Position numbers and translations under genes: made by a program. From assembly GCA_004214155.1 (NCBI GenBank), contig SGYQ01000001.1, forward strand, positions 124,001-188,000: a stretch of 64,000 bases of DNA, given 5' to 3'. A model generated the notes under the pieces. That model did no database searches. It was given only the letters and a program-made list of their open reading frames with translations, and was not told where the DNA came from. This DNA comes from Burkholderiaceae bacterium. Lineage in GTDB: Bacteria > Pseudomonadota > Gammaproteobacteria > Burkholderiales > Burkholderiaceae_A. Position 1 is the first letter of the stretch; each line of letters begins with the position of its first letter. Of the stretch, positions 1-12,680 are shown piece after piece.

Positions 1-738
1 GGCGTAATAGTTAGGCAGGAGGATAACAAAGTTCTTGCGTACGATAAGGTGGGGGGTAAACTACTTTGGAGTATTTCTAAGAGAAGCATGCCGTTAATTT
101 TACATGCACAGTCGGACATGAGGTTTGTAGGGGATGAGAGCAAAGGATTAACAACAATCAAAAAAGATCTTGCTGTCAATTTAGCTGGAGGTGAGCTCAT
201 TTTGCTGAATTCGAAGACTGGTTCAGTTTTGTGGGAAAAAAGATTAGCTTTCCCAAAAGGTCAAAATGAGGTTGAAAGGATTATTGATTTATTGGGCGCG
301 CCTTTTTTGGACAACCAGGAAATTTGTACTAGTGTGTACCAGACAAAATTAGTATGTGTAGACAAAGGAACGGGTAATGTTGAATGGGAAAATCCTGAAA
401 AAATATTATCCCCAGGATTTTTTAAATCTCCGCTTGTCGCATCCGTTGGATTGAAAGACGAAGTAAAGTTATTTAACAGAGAAGAAAACGTTGAGGTCTG
501 GAGAAACGAAGAACTACGTTATCGTGACTTATCGAAACCAATAATTTGGGATGATTCTGTTTGGATTATTGATTCGTTTGGTATTTTGCACGGACTCTCG
601 ATACTGGACGGGAATACGATAAGTAGGTACGATCTAAATCGGAAATCAGACATTGTCCATCTCACAGTGACTCGATCTGGTTTGTTGGTAACTGATGCGG
701 ATGGTTACACAATACTATTAAAAAAACGCGAGTACTAA
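1..738 (+). CDS. bamB: Outer membrane assembly lipoprotein BamB (PQQ-repeat), 5' truncated by window edge
   Basis: Frame open from base 1 (GVIVRQEDNKVLAYDKVGGKLLWS...); PQQ-like repeats (GSVLWEKR, GNVEWENP); immediately upstream of der as in proteobacteria. Confidence 0.85.
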   Translation, partial: GVIVRQEDNKVLAYDKVGGKLLWSISKRSMPLILHAQSDMRFVGDESKGLTTIKKDLAVNLAGGELILLNSKTGSVLWEKRLAFPKGQNEVERIIDLLGAPFLDNQEICTSVYQTKLVCVDKGTGNVEWENPEKILSPGFFKSPLVASVGLKDEVKLFNREENVEVWRNEELRYRDLSKPIIWDDSVWIIDSFGILHGLSILDGNTISRYDLNRKSDIVHLTVTRSGLLVTDADGYTILLKKREY

Positions 739-2088
739 ATGTTGCCTGTAGTTCCAATTATAGGTCGACCGAATGTCGGGAAGTCAACTCTTTTTAATCG
801 ACTCACAAAATCGCGTGATGCTCTGGTTTACGACAAACCTGGGGTTACACGAGACCGGAAATATGGGAGGTGCACTTTAAACGGTGTGGATTTTTTTGCA
901 ATTGATACTGCTGGTATATTAGGTCAAATTTCAAGCGATTTAGAGAAAAAAATTGATTTGCAAATCCACCAAGCAATGTTTCAAGGAGACTGCGTGATTT
1001 TTTTGGTTGATGGTAGAGCCGGACTTTGTTCGTCAGACATCGAGATAGCTAGAGAGCTCCGGAAAATAGACAAACTGGTTTTAGTTGGCGTAAACAAATT
1101 AGAGGGGATGACTGATGCAGTTCATTTGGCCGAGTTTCATGAACTTGGATTTGAGCGGTTGGTTGCTATTTCTTCCTCCCATGGTGATGGTATTGGTGAG
1201 TTATTGAGAGAAATAAAAAAGGGTTTCCATCAAAAATTACCAACAAATAATTTGAACCAGGATGAACAGGGAGAAGGTGTTGATAGAATTTCTCTCGCAG
1301 TTGTTGGTAGGCCTAACGTTGGAAAATCAACTACCGTAAATAAATTGCTTGGAGAAGAAAGGGTGGTTACTTGTGATATGCCCGGCACCACTCGAGATAC
1401 GGTAAGAATTCCTTTTTCCTGGAACAGCCGGAGTTATACTTTGGTCGACACAGCGGGAATTAGAAAAAAAACAAAAATATCCGATTTATTAGAAAGGTTT
1501 GTGGTCATAAAGACTCTCGAAATTATCAAACAGTCTAACGTCGTAATCCTAGTTTTGGATGGGTCACAAGGCATTACCGATCAAGATCTACACATTGCCT
1601 CTTTAGTTCAGTCGTCCGGTTGTGCATTAGTTGTTGGTGTTAATAAGTGGGATAAAATTAACGTTAATGACAAGTTTTTATTTAAAATGAGCATTAACAG
1701 GAAACTAAGGTTTCTGCACTGGGCTAGAATACATTTTTTTTCTGCTATTAAGGGTTTTGGTATTAAAGAGTTAATGGTGTCTGTTCGAAATGCTTACAGT
1801 GCCGCTTTGACAGAAATTTCTACTAGCATGTTGAACTCTACTTTGCGTCAACTCACCTCAAGGCATCCTCCACCTTTTAAGAGCGGCTTTAGGCCAAAAT
1901 TGAGATATGCTCATCAGGGGGGAAGGAATCCGCCGGTTATCGTTATTCATGGTAGCGGTCTCAAGCATCTAAATAAAGATTATGTAAAATATCTTGAAAA
2001 TGGGTTTAGGCAAGAATGTAGAATGTTCGGAACACCATTGCGAATTACTTTGCGAAATTCAACGAATCCGTATTTAAAACCTAAATAA
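739..2088 (+). CDS. der: GTPase Der (EngA), two tandem G domains
   Basis: GRPNVGKSTLFN and GRPNVGKSTTVN P-loops, DTAGI motifs, C-terminal KH-like domain. Confidence 0.97.
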   Translation: MLPVVPIIGRPNVGKSTLFNRLTKSRDALVYDKPGVTRDRKYGRCTLNGVDFFAIDTAGILGQISSDLEKKIDLQIHQAMFQGDCVIFLVDGRAGLCSSDIEIARELRKIDKLVLVGVNKLEGMTDAVHLAEFHELGFERLVAISSSHGDGIGELLREIKKGFHQKLPTNNLNQDEQGEGVDRISLAVVGRPNVGKSTTVNKLLGEERVVTCDMPGTTRDTVRIPFSWNSRSYTLVDTAGIRKKTKISDLLERFVVIKTLEIIKQSNVVILVLDGSQGITDQDLHIASLVQSSGCALVVGVNKWDKINVNDKFLFKMSINRKLRFLHWARIHFFSAIKGFGIKELMVSVRNAYSAALTEISTSMLNSTLRQLTSRHPPPFKSGFRPKLRYAHQGGRNPPVIVIHGSGLKHLNKDYVKYLENGFRQECRMFGTPLRITLRNSTNPYLKPK

Positions 2089-2124
2089 GAGTCAAGTATG
2101 TGGGAATTTGTTTTACACTAAGGT

Positions 2125-2364
2125 ATGGAAAAGAAAGAAACAAAACAAGCGAAATTACACAGTCTCCAGGATCCTTTTCTCAATACCTTGCGAAAGGAAA
2201 AGGTTCAAGTTTCTGTTTTTTTGGTGAACGGGATAAAGTTGCAGGGTCAAGTAGAGTCCTTTGATCAATATGTGATCCTTCTCAAGAGCAGTGTTGTCCA
2301 ACTGGTCTACAAACATGCAGTTTCCACAATAGTTCCGGCAAAGCCCATTGTTATTGATGAATAA
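2125..2364 (+). CDS. hfq: RNA chaperone Hfq
   Basis: [40 protein letters not shown]...[11 protein letters not shown], Sm1/Sm2 motifs. Confidence 0.97.
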   Translation: MEKKETKQAKLHSLQDPFLNTLRKEKVQVSVFLVNGIKLQGQVESFDQYVILLKSSVVQLVYKHAVSTIVPAKPIVIDE

Positions 2365-2471
2365 AAGTAAAAACCTAAAATTGTTTTCCTTCAACATAGG
2401 TTGGGCATCTGAGTAACGCCCCCTTACACGATCAAAACCTCATCATAGAGGGGTCAGAGGGAAGCAGTAGA

Positions 2472-3641
2472 GTGGGCCTGGTTAGTGTTCTGGAGATGAA
2501 TAATGACCGACCCACAGACAATCAGGAAATGATTTCCCTGGCTCATTCAGCGGGATGTCGCGTTGCATTTTTGTTTGAATCAAAAAAAAATAAAGTTCAT
2601 TCGTCTTTTTTTCTGTCGAAGGGGAAAGCAAGCGAACTCCAAATTCATTGTAAAAAAAGTTGTGTGGAATTGGTCATATTTTCTGAGCCTTTAAGTCCAA
2701 TACAGCAGAGAAACCTAACGTTATTTTTGAAGTGCAGAGTGATAGATAGAGTTGCTTTAATTTTGGATATTTTTGCGAACCGAGCGAGAACTAAAGAAGG
2801 GAAACTTCAGGTTGAGATGGCTCAATTAAAATATCTTTCCACTAGATTGGTTCGTGGTTGGTCTCACCTTGAGAGACAGAGGGGTGGAATCGGCCTTCGA
2901 GGGCCAGGGGAAACTCAGTTGGAAACCGATCGACGTTTGATTGCCAAGAGAGTCAGAAGGTTAAATGATCAATTAGTGCGATTTTCGGACCAGTGCAGAA
3001 ACAGAAGAAAATCAAGGAAAAAGAGGGGTGCTTATAATGTCTCACTTGTTGGGTACACCAATTCAGGGAAGTCAACATTGTTCAATGTGTTTACAAAAGC
3101 AGATGTGTATGCAGCAAATCAATTATTTGCAACGCTTGACACGACTACAAGAAGAGTTTTTCTAGAGGATCGAAATTATATCGTTCTTTCTGATACTGTA
3201 GGTTTTATAAAAGATTTACCGCACACATTAATCGAGTCATTTAAAGCAACTCTTTCAGAGGCAGTAAATGCCGATTTATTAATTCATGTTATCGATAGGA
3301 GCGACTGTTTATGGGAGCAGAAATTCCGAGATGTTATTGAGGTTTTGAAGGAGGTCGGTACTCAAAATATACCAATGATAAAAATGTTCAATAAAATTGA
3401 TCTAATTGGAGGCGAACCGGGTGTAAGGCGTGATCAATATGGTAGGATACAAGATGTCTATGCGAGTGCAGAAACAAAGGATGGTTTAGATCTATTAAAA
3501 AAAGCCATTGGAGAACAAAAAGATTTGCGAGAGAAATGTTATTATCCATCGGATAGCCCGGCTAATTGTGAGTCTCAAAGTGTAGAAGGGGATAATTATT
3601 TGGAGGAGAACTATTCTCCGAAACGGGAGTCATTATTTTAG
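2472..3641 (+). CDS. hflX: GTPase HflX (GTG start)
   Basis: RGGIGLRGPGETQLETDRR, GYTNSGKSTLFN, DTVGFIKDLPH; hfq-hflX-hflKC order. Confidence 0.95.
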   Translation: MGLVSVLEMNNDRPTDNQEMISLAHSAGCRVAFLFESKKNKVHSSFFLSKGKASELQIHCKKSCVELVIFSEPLSPIQQRNLTLFLKCRVIDRVALILDIFANRARTKEGKLQVEMAQLKYLSTRLVRGWSHLERQRGGIGLRGPGETQLETDRRLIAKRVRRLNDQLVRFSDQCRNRRKSRKKRGAYNVSLVGYTNSGKSTLFNVFTKADVYAANQLFATLDTTTRRVFLEDRNYIVLSDTVGFIKDLPHTLIESFKATLSEAVNADLLIHVIDRSDCLWEQKFRDVIEVLKEVGTQNIPMIKMFNKIDLIGGEPGVRRDQYGRIQDVYASAETKDGLDLLKKAIGEQKDLREKCYYPSDSPANCESQSVEGDNYLEENYSPKRESLF

Positions 3642-3688
3642 TTATGGCGTATCTAGTACTGAAAAATATTTTATGAACTTGGAGATTT

Positions 3689-5014
3689 ATGGGAATTGAA
3701 GACCCTAAGTGGGGAAAGGCATCTGATGATCGTACTGAGGAAAAAGACGATAGTGTGAACGGCGGGAGCAAGCCCCCTCCTCGGAGACCTTCTCGTGGTG
3801 GAGGCGATGAACCCCCCGACCTTGAGGAAGTCTGGCGCGATTTTAATAAAAAGCTTGGTTCGTTGTTTGGGGGTGCGAAAAAGCCTAGGGGCAATGGAAA
3901 CTGGAATCCTAACAGGGGAGGGCCTTCAGGTGGAATACCACCAATTAACTTTGATAAAAGATTTGTAGTCGGGGGAATAGTTGGTTTTGTTTTTCTCTGG
4001 TTAGCTTCGGGCTTCTACATTGTTGAAGAGGGAAATACTGCGTTAGTTTTACGTTTTGGAGAATATAAATATTCTGCCAATGCTGGCTTTAATTGGAGAG
4101 TCCCTTATCCAGTGGATTCTCATGAGATTGTAAATTTTGCACAATTGAGGCAAACCACAGTTGGTGTGAGAAGTAATCAGGCTCAAACTGCTGGTAGAGA
4201 TTCTCTCATGTTGACAAGTGATGAAAATATCGTTGACGTACAATTTGCCGTGCAATATAGAGTCGGAGATCCTGAGGCCTATGTGTTTAACAATGTGAGG
4301 CCTGATGATATTGTTCGACAAGGGGCTGAAACGGCCATGAGAGAGGTTGTCGGTCGAAGTATTGCCGACCAGGTCCTTTACGAAAACAAAGAGGCTATAA
4401 GCAGAGAGGCACTGAATATCACTCAAAAAATAGCCGATCGGTACGAATCTGGAATTACTGTTGTGAATCTCACTATCCAAAATGTTCAGCCACCAGAGGA
4501 GGTTCAAGCTGCCTTTAGTGATGCGATAAAAGCGGCCCAGGATGCAGAAAAAACAAAAAACGAAGGTCAGGCTTATGCCAATGATGTTATTCCTAGAGCG
4601 AGGGGCGCAGCTTTTCGCCTGGTTGAAGAGGCTTCGGGCTATCAGGAAAGGGTAATCGCCACTGCGGAGGGAGACAGTGATAGATTTAAGAAATTGGTTA
4701 AGGAATATAAAAGCGCCCCAAGAGTCACAAGAGAGAGACTGTATCTCGAGTCTATGCAAGAAGTTCTCTCAAACGTCAGTAAAGTAATGGTTGAGAATAA
4801 ATCTGGTAGCAATTTGTTGTATCTTCCACTGGATAAGTTAATGAGGGAGCGAGGTGCTGGCGGCGAAAGAAGCATGAATATGAATAATTCAAACCAACAG
4901 ACCAGTCAGGGAACAATTAATTCGTCGGGTCAGAATATTGGTTCTACTGTGCGAAATATTGTTGGTGAAAGTAGGGCTGGAGCTCTTAATAACTTAAGAG
5001 ACCGGGTTAGATAG
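3689..5014 (+). CDS. hflK: FtsH protease modulator HflK
   Basis: Gly/Pro-rich N-terminus, TM segment, SPFH/band-7 domain. Confidence 0.95.
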   Translation: MGIEDPKWGKASDDRTEEKDDSVNGGSKPPPRRPSRGGGDEPPDLEEVWRDFNKKLGSLFGGAKKPRGNGNWNPNRGGPSGGIPPINFDKRFVVGGIVGFVFLWLASGFYIVEEGNTALVLRFGEYKYSANAGFNWRVPYPVDSHEIVNFAQLRQTTVGVRSNQAQTAGRDSLMLTSDENIVDVQFAVQYRVGDPEAYVFNNVRPDDIVRQGAETAMREVVGRSIADQVLYENKEAISREALNITQKIADRYESGITVVNLTIQNVQPPEEVQAAFSDAIKAAQDAEKTKNEGQAYANDVIPRARGAAFRLVEEASGYQERVIATAEGDSDRFKKLVKEYKSAPRVTRERLYLESMQEVLSNVSKVMVENKSGSNLLYLPLDKLMRERGAGGERSMNMNNSNQQTSQGTINSSGQNIGSTVRNIVGESRAGALNNLRDRVR

Positions 5015-5033
5015 GTGAGGTGATTCCCAGATT

Positions 5034-5909
5034 ATGAACAAAATTATTACTATTGCAATTTTTTTACTAGGAACGGTCTGGCTGATCTCATCCTGCTTAT
5101 TTGTTGTTGATCAGAGGCAATTTGCGCTGGTATTCGCGCTTGGGGAAATTAAAAAAGTTGTTACTGAGCCGGGGCTATATTTTAAATTGCCTCAACCATT
5201 ACAAAATATTATTTATCTTGAAAAAAGAACTCTAACGATTGATACTCCCGATGCTGATCGTTTTATAACCAAAGAGAAGCAAAATGTTGTTGTGGATACG
5301 TACGTAAAATGGCGTATCGATGATGCGAAGCTTTTCTACACTAGTGTGGGGGGAAGAGTCGCAAGCGCAAATGATAGAATTTCCCGAGCATTGCGTGACG
5401 GTCTAAATAATGAGATAGCTACTAGGACAGTCAACGATGTTATTTCTGGCGAGCGTGAGGAGGTAATGGAAAGCGTAACCCGAAGGGTTGCAGAGGACGC
5501 TACCCAAATTGGTGTAAGAATTGTAGACGTGAGGCTTAGAAAAGTTGAGTTTGCCGATGAAATTCGTGACTCTGTTTTCAGGAGGATGGAATCTGAACGG
5601 AAGGCAATAGCGAGTGAGAGGAGATCAGAAGGAGCGGCTGAGGCTGAGAAAATCAGAGCAAACGCTGACCGACAGAGAGTCGGGCTTCTTGCGCAAGCAT
5701 ACAAGGAGGCTCAAGATATAAAGGGAATAGGTGACGCTAAAGCAGCATCGGCATATGCAGATGCGTTTGGAGAGGACCCTGAGTTTGCTGAGTTCTACAG
5801 GAGTCTTAAAGCATACAGAGAAAGTTTTAAAAGTGGCTCAGATTTAATTATTACCGACCCAAATTCTGATTTTTTCCAATTTTTCAAGTCCAACAAAGGT
5901 GGAAATTAG
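5034..5909 (+). CDS. hflC: FtsH protease modulator HflC
   Basis: N-terminal TM segment, SPFH domain (VDQRQFALVFALGEIKKVV...EPGLYFKLP). Confidence 0.95.
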   Translation: MNKIITIAIFLLGTVWLISSCLFVVDQRQFALVFALGEIKKVVTEPGLYFKLPQPLQNIIYLEKRTLTIDTPDADRFITKEKQNVVVDTYVKWRIDDAKLFYTSVGGRVASANDRISRALRDGLNNEIATRTVNDVISGEREEVMESVTRRVAEDATQIGVRIVDVRLRKVEFADEIRDSVFRRMESERKAIASERRSEGAAEAEKIRANADRQRVGLLAQAYKEAQDIKGIGDAKAASAYADAFGEDPEFAEFYRSLKAYRESFKSGSDLIITDPNSDFFQFFKSNKGGN

Positions 5910-5931
5910 GAATCTAAAGGAAGGTTCTTGA

Positions 5932-8280
<2,349 letters not shown>

Positions 8281-8321
8281 TACACTTGTACAAAAAGGAA
8301 GCTTTAGATTTTTTTTAAATG

Positions 8322-8405
8322 TGCCCAGAAGAGGACTCGAACCTCCATGGTGTTTCCACCACTAGGACCTGAACCTAGCGCGTCTACCAGTTTCGCCATC
8401 TGGGC
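8322..8405 (-). tRNA. tRNA-Leu (CAG)
   Basis: Reverse complement GCCCAGATGGCGAAACTGGTAGACGCGCTAGGTTCAGGTCCTAG...GGTTCGAGTCCTCTTCTGGGCA; 7-bp acceptor stem, long variable arm, anticodon CAG; 3' CCA not encoded. Confidence 0.95.
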
Positions 8406-8441
8406 GGTTTTGAGTTAACACAATAGATTGGAAAGCGCACT

Positions 8442-10463
8442 TTGTCAAAAGATAAAACTAGGGAAATCAGTGGGGTCGTTATTGGCCATAGTGACGGTTA
8501 CGGATTTTTGCGTCCTGACATTGGAAAAGAGGATTTTTATCTTTCTCCAACTGAAATGCTAAAAGTGATGCACGGAGACCAGGTTGTTGTAAAAATCTAT
8601 CCTAGAAGAGAAAAGCAACGGAGTGATGCAGTCATTGTGGAAGTAGCAAAGAGGGCTCAACGGGAACTTGTTGGGAGGTTAGTTTTTGAGAACGGGTTGT
8701 ATTTAGTAGTACCAGAGGAAAAGAGAATCAATCACGACATCGTGGTTTCAAAGAACAATTTGCAAACTGCAAAAATAGGTCAGATTGTTGTTGTCACTCT
8801 TATAGACCAACCTACCAAGGTAACTCCACCGATTGGAAAAATTATCGAAGTAGTTGGTGACAGCGATAAGCTAGGTATTGAAAACGAAATCGCTGTGAGA
8901 AAATTTAAAATCCCACATCATTTTCCGGATGAGATTTTACGAATGACAGAAGCAGACGTGAGTAAATTCTATGCTGCAAAAGATAACAAGAAACGGATTG
9001 ACTTGACCGAGATTGATTTTTTCACTGTTGATGGTTCAGATGCCAAAGATTATGATGACGCAATTTATGTAGAAGGGTATAAAAAAGGTGGTTGGAGAGC
9101 CTTAGTAGCAATCGCTGATGTTAGTAGTTACGTACATTCCGGCGACCCAATTGATCAGGAAGCATTTTCACGCGGCACATCTGTTTATTTTCCGCGATCG
9201 GTTATTCCAATGTTACCCGAATTTCTCTCAAATAATTTGTGCTCTCTGATACCAGACATGGACAGAATGGTATTAGTTTGCGATATGGTTGTGAGTGTGG
9301 ATGGGGTTATTTTAGCTTACCAGTTTTATGAGGCAACTATTCGGTCACGAGCTCGTTTTACATATGAAGATTTTTGGGAAATCATTAAAGATGACGATAT
9401 AGATAAGTTTAAAAATTTTGGGAATAAATCCTTAATAGTAGCTATGTTTTCCGCTAATAATTTATTTAAAGCATTGCACAGCAATCGGAAGAAAAGAGGA
9501 GCGCTTGATTTTGAAACTGTTGAAACATCAATTCAACTTAATGAGAAAGGTAAAATTCAAAGGATAATTCCAGTGACACGTACCAATGCTCATAAAATAA
9601 TAGAGGAATGCATGATTGCGGCCAATATTTGCGCTGCTCATTTTATTTCTGATAGTGAAAAAAAATGCCTATACAGAATTCATGACGATCCTGATGAAGA
9701 AAAGCTTGAAAATTTAAAAGAGTATCTTAAATTACAAGGTATTTCCTTCGCAGTCTCAGGGCCTCCATCACCGGAAGCGTATAGCGCCCTCTTGGATCAA
9801 ATAAAGTCCCGTTCAGACTCTGAAGTTTTACAAAATCTAATATTGAGGAGTATGAAACAAGCCTGCTATTCTCCAAAGAATACAGGACATTTCGCGTTAG
9901 CCTTAAAAAAATATACACACTTTACTTCTCCCATACGAAGATATCCTGACCTTTTGGTTCATCGAGTTATAAAGGAAGTTTTGTATAAAAAAAGTTTTGA
10001 CCTGCATGCTAATTTTGAAACGAGAGATAAGAGTATAGATGTATGGGAAGTGCTAGGAGAACAAGCCTCACTCGCTGAGAGGAGAGCGGAGGAGGCCACG
10101 CGTGACGTGATCTCATTGTTAAAATGTCAATTTATGCAGGAACGCATAGGAGAACAGATGCGCGGAATCATTACAAATGTAGTTCCTTTTGGTTTGTTTG
10201 TTACCCTGGATAATCTTTTTGTAGAGGGGTTAATTCACGTTTCTGAACTTGGTCAGGAGTTCTTTCAATACATTGCTAATTCACATGAACTGAGAGGAGA
10301 AAGAACAGGAAAACGATTTAAATTGTACGACCGCGTGCTAATACAATTGATGCGAGTGGATGTTCCTAACAGGAAGATACAATTTGCTCTTCTTCATCAA
10401 AGGGATCGAAGGGCGGCCAAAAGTGTTACCCTGAAAAGGAAGAAAAGATCCGTCAAGGATTAG
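8442..10463 (+). CDS. rnr: Ribonuclease R (TTG start)
   Basis: RNB domain (DGSDAKDYDDAIYVE, HFTSPIRRYPDLLVHR) plus S1 domain; rnr-rlmB order. Confidence 0.95.
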   Translation: MSKDKTREISGVVIGHSDGYGFLRPDIGKEDFYLSPTEMLKVMHGDQVVVKIYPRREKQRSDAVIVEVAKRAQRELVGRLVFENGLYLVVPEEKRINHDIVVSKNNLQTAKIGQIVVVTLIDQPTKVTPPIGKIIEVVGDSDKLGIENEIAVRKFKIPHHFPDEILRMTEADVSKFYAAKDNKKRIDLTEIDFFTVDGSDAKDYDDAIYVEGYKKGGWRALVAIADVSSYVHSGDPIDQEAFSRGTSVYFPRSVIPMLPEFLSNNLCSLIPDMDRMVLVCDMVVSVDGVILAYQFYEATIRSRARFTYEDFWEIIKDDDIDKFKNFGNKSLIVAMFSANNLFKALHSNRKKRGALDFETVETSIQLNEKGKIQRIIPVTRTNAHKIIEECMIAANICAAHFISDSEKKCLYRIHDDPDEEKLENLKEYLKLQGISFAVSGPPSPEAYSALLDQIKSRSDSEVLQNLILRSMKQACYSPKNTGHFALALKKYTHFTSPIRRYPDLLVHRVIKEVLYKKSFDLHANFETRDKSIDVWEVLGEQASLAERRAEEATRDVISLLKCQFMQERIGEQMRGIITNVVPFGLFVTLDNLFVEGLIHVSELGQEFFQYIANSHELRGERTGKRFKLYDRVLIQLMRVDVPNRKIQFALLHQRDRRAAKSVTLKRKKRSVKD

Positions 10464-10499
10464 TAGCTTATATTATGTAACCATAGCGTAACTAACTTT

Positions 10500-11276
10500 T
10501 TGTTTAAACTAAGATACTCTGGAAAACAAATGATTTTAGCCGGTTATCATGCGATCATAACAAGATTCAAAATTGCTCCAAAATCTATTTCTAAACTTTT
10601 CATTGTTGACAGAAGGAATGATCTTAAAGCAAAAAACCTTTTTCAGATTGCAAAAAAAAATAATGTGCAGGTAGTCAGAGTATCTTCATTAGAGCTGGCT
10701 AGACTAACAAAGAATAAAAAAAATAATATTTGCGCAGCATTTGTTGAGCAGCTTACGAAACCTACTTGTTTGGAAGAGCTCTTTATTTTTTTTAAGACAC
10801 AAGGAAGCAGTAATCCCCCAATAATTTTTTTGGATGGGGTCACTGACCCGCGAAACTTAGGTGCTATATTTAGAAATGTTGATGCAACAGGATTTGGGAA
10901 TATTGTTGTTCCTATGGATAATTCGGCGCCAATATCTGATCTTGTAATCAATACAGCTTGTGGGGCTGTTGATACGGTGAACTATATCCCCGTTAAGAAT
11001 ATTGCGAGGGCACTTGAGTTTGTGCAAGACAAAGGGTATCTCGTTTACGGACTTGACGGAGAAGCAGGAAAGAGCATTTTCTCGACAAATTTTTCACTGC
11101 CCTTGGCCCTAGTTTTTGGTGATGAGGGAAAAGGGTTGCGGAAATTGACAAAAGAGTACTGTGATGAATTGGTAAGTATTCCGATGTTGGGAAAGTTAGA
11201 AAGCTTAAATGTGTCAGTTGCTTGCGGAGTAACATTATTTGAGGTTCTTAGGCAATTACATGGAAGCAATAAATGA
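10500..11276 (+). CDS. rlmB: 23S rRNA (guanosine-2'-O-)-methyltransferase RlmB; real start possibly ATG at 10530
   Basis: SpoU-family motifs DGVTDPRNLGAIFRN, VFGDEGKGL, SLNVSVACGVTLFEV. Confidence 0.93.
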   Translation: MFKLRYSGKQMILAGYHAIITRFKIAPKSISKLFIVDRRNDLKAKNLFQIAKKNNVQVVRVSSLELARLTKNKKNNICAAFVEQLTKPTCLEELFIFFKTQGSSNPPIIFLDGVTDPRNLGAIFRNVDATGFGNIVVPMDNSAPISDLVINTACGAVDTVNYIPVKNIARALEFVQDKGYLVYGLDGEAGKSIFSTNFSLPLALVFGDEGKGLRKLTKEYCDELVSIPMLGKLESLNVSVACGVTLFEVLRQLHGSNK

Positions 11277-11283
11277 TAAGTAT

Positions 11284-12324
11284 TCAAGGTGCAGATTTAC
11301 CTTTTAATGCCTCAGAAAGTTCTAAAACGGCAGCAGCATACTTGTAACTTCGATTGTATTTTGTGATGGCAAAAAAATTTTCCGTAGCTAGCCAATAAAT
11401 AATCTTATTGTTCCTTAATTTTAGATCAACCAGGCTGACATCTAAGTATGCCGGAATTTTATTTAATGGGTCTTTGAAACCACCTTTTTGCAAATCGTTA
11501 TATCTGTATTCTGCCTGGAGTTCATATGTAAAGAACTGTTTTGCGTTTGACCCTGGTTCTGGTTTAGCAACACTGTGAGTAGGTATGTTTTTATCCCAGC
11601 CATGTTTTTTAAGATAATTTGCCACTGAACCTATCGCGTCTTTCGGGCTGGTTAATAGATTTGTTTTGCCGCTTTGGTCAAAATCAACAGCAAAAGTTCT
11701 CCAACTGCTTGGCATAAATTGGGGGATCCCTAGTGCACCAGCATACGAACCTTTTATTTTGTTAATGCTAAGTCCCTGCTCTAAACAAAGCAATATAAAG
11801 GCCTCTAACTCTTCCCGGAAAAAGTTTTCTCGATCACTACGTTCAAATGCCAGGGTTGCGAGTGTATCGAAAACAGGAAATTTTCCTTGATTCTTACCAT
11901 ATTTAGTTTCAATACCAATAATCGCTGCAATAACCTCCGGCGGAACTCCATATTTTTTGTGGGCTTTTTCTAAACTCAGCATGTAAGTTGAAATAAATCT
12001 TTTACCTTTGTCGATATTATCTTTATTTACAAATAGTTTCCGGTAATGGTCCCATGTTATCGTTTGAGACTTATCAGTTTTAGAAGGCCTAATTAAATTA
12101 AGAGCCTTCCGTTGCGGCCTAACTTTTGCAAAAATCCGTTCGAGATATGACCTGTCAAAATTGTATTTGGCGCTTAAAGAAGAAATAAAATCTCGCATGT
12201 TTTCCTGTGCCTTCGGACTAAGTTGAGTGTGATGACCCCAACATATTGAAAAACTGCTCAGAAACAGGAAAATTCCAAAATACAGGTTCAGGTTTTTCCT
12301 TCGAAATTTAAAACAAGAGCGCAT
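11284..12324 (-). CDS. mltB: Lytic murein transglycosylase B
   Basis: GVPPEVIAAIIGIETKYGKNQGKFPVFDTLATLAF, GALGIPQFMPSSW; signal peptide. Confidence 0.92.
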   Translation of the reverse strand: MRSCFKFRRKNLNLYFGIFLFLSSFSICWGHHTQLSPKAQENMRDFISSLSAKYNFDRSYLERIFAKVRPQRKALNLIRPSKTDKSQTITWDHYRKLFVNKDNIDKGKRFISTYMLSLEKAHKKYGVPPEVIAAIIGIETKYGKNQGKFPVFDTLATLAFERSDRENFFREELEAFILLCLEQGLSINKIKGSYAGALGIPQFMPSSWRTFAVDFDQSGKTNLLTSPKDAIGSVANYLKKHGWDKNIPTHSVAKPEPGSNAKQFFTYELQAEYRYNDLQKGGFKDPLNKIPAYLDVSLVDLKLRNNKIIYWLATENFFAITKYNRSYKYAAAVLELSEALKGKSAP

Positions 12325-12395
12325 GCAAATAAACTCAAAAATTAACTTGTCTACAGTTTAACATGAAGGTATACTTTCATATTTTTAAGGATACT

Positions 12396-12680
12396 ATGGT
12401 TGTCATTCGTTTAACTAGAGGTGGGTCTCATAAGAGGCCTTTTTACCATATCGTAGCGACAGAGTCCCGCTTCAAGAGGGATGGACGTTTCATAGAGCGG
12501 TTAGGGTTTTATAATCCGATAGAGAGTGCGTCGGGAATTGATTTACGGGTGATTTCAGATAGAATTGAGTATTGGGTTAGTAAAGGAGCTAAAGTTAGCA
12601 ACGCGGTTTCTCGGCTTGTAAAAATGAATGCAAAAAATATCGCGAACAAACCTAAACAACAAGCTGGCGAGCAGAAGTAA
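12396..12680 (+). CDS. rpsP: 30S ribosomal protein S16 (start moved in from ORF start 12363)
   Basis: [41 protein letters not shown]. Confidence 0.96.
   Translation: MVVIRLTRGGSHKRPFYHIVATESRFKRDGRFIERLGFYNPIESASGIDLRVISDRIEYWVSKGAKVSNAVSRLVKMNAKNIANKPKQQAGEQK

Noticed and set aside
4049-4759. 236-aa minus-strand ORF opposite hflK
   Set aside because: Entirely antisense to a well-conserved HflK reading frame; low-complexity translation with no family signal; shadow ORF.
8281-8441. Opposite-strand tRNA-Leu between purA and rnr as a possible integration site
   Set aside because: No flanking repeat, integrase or foreign gene content; purA-tRNA-rnr arrangement looks ancestral.
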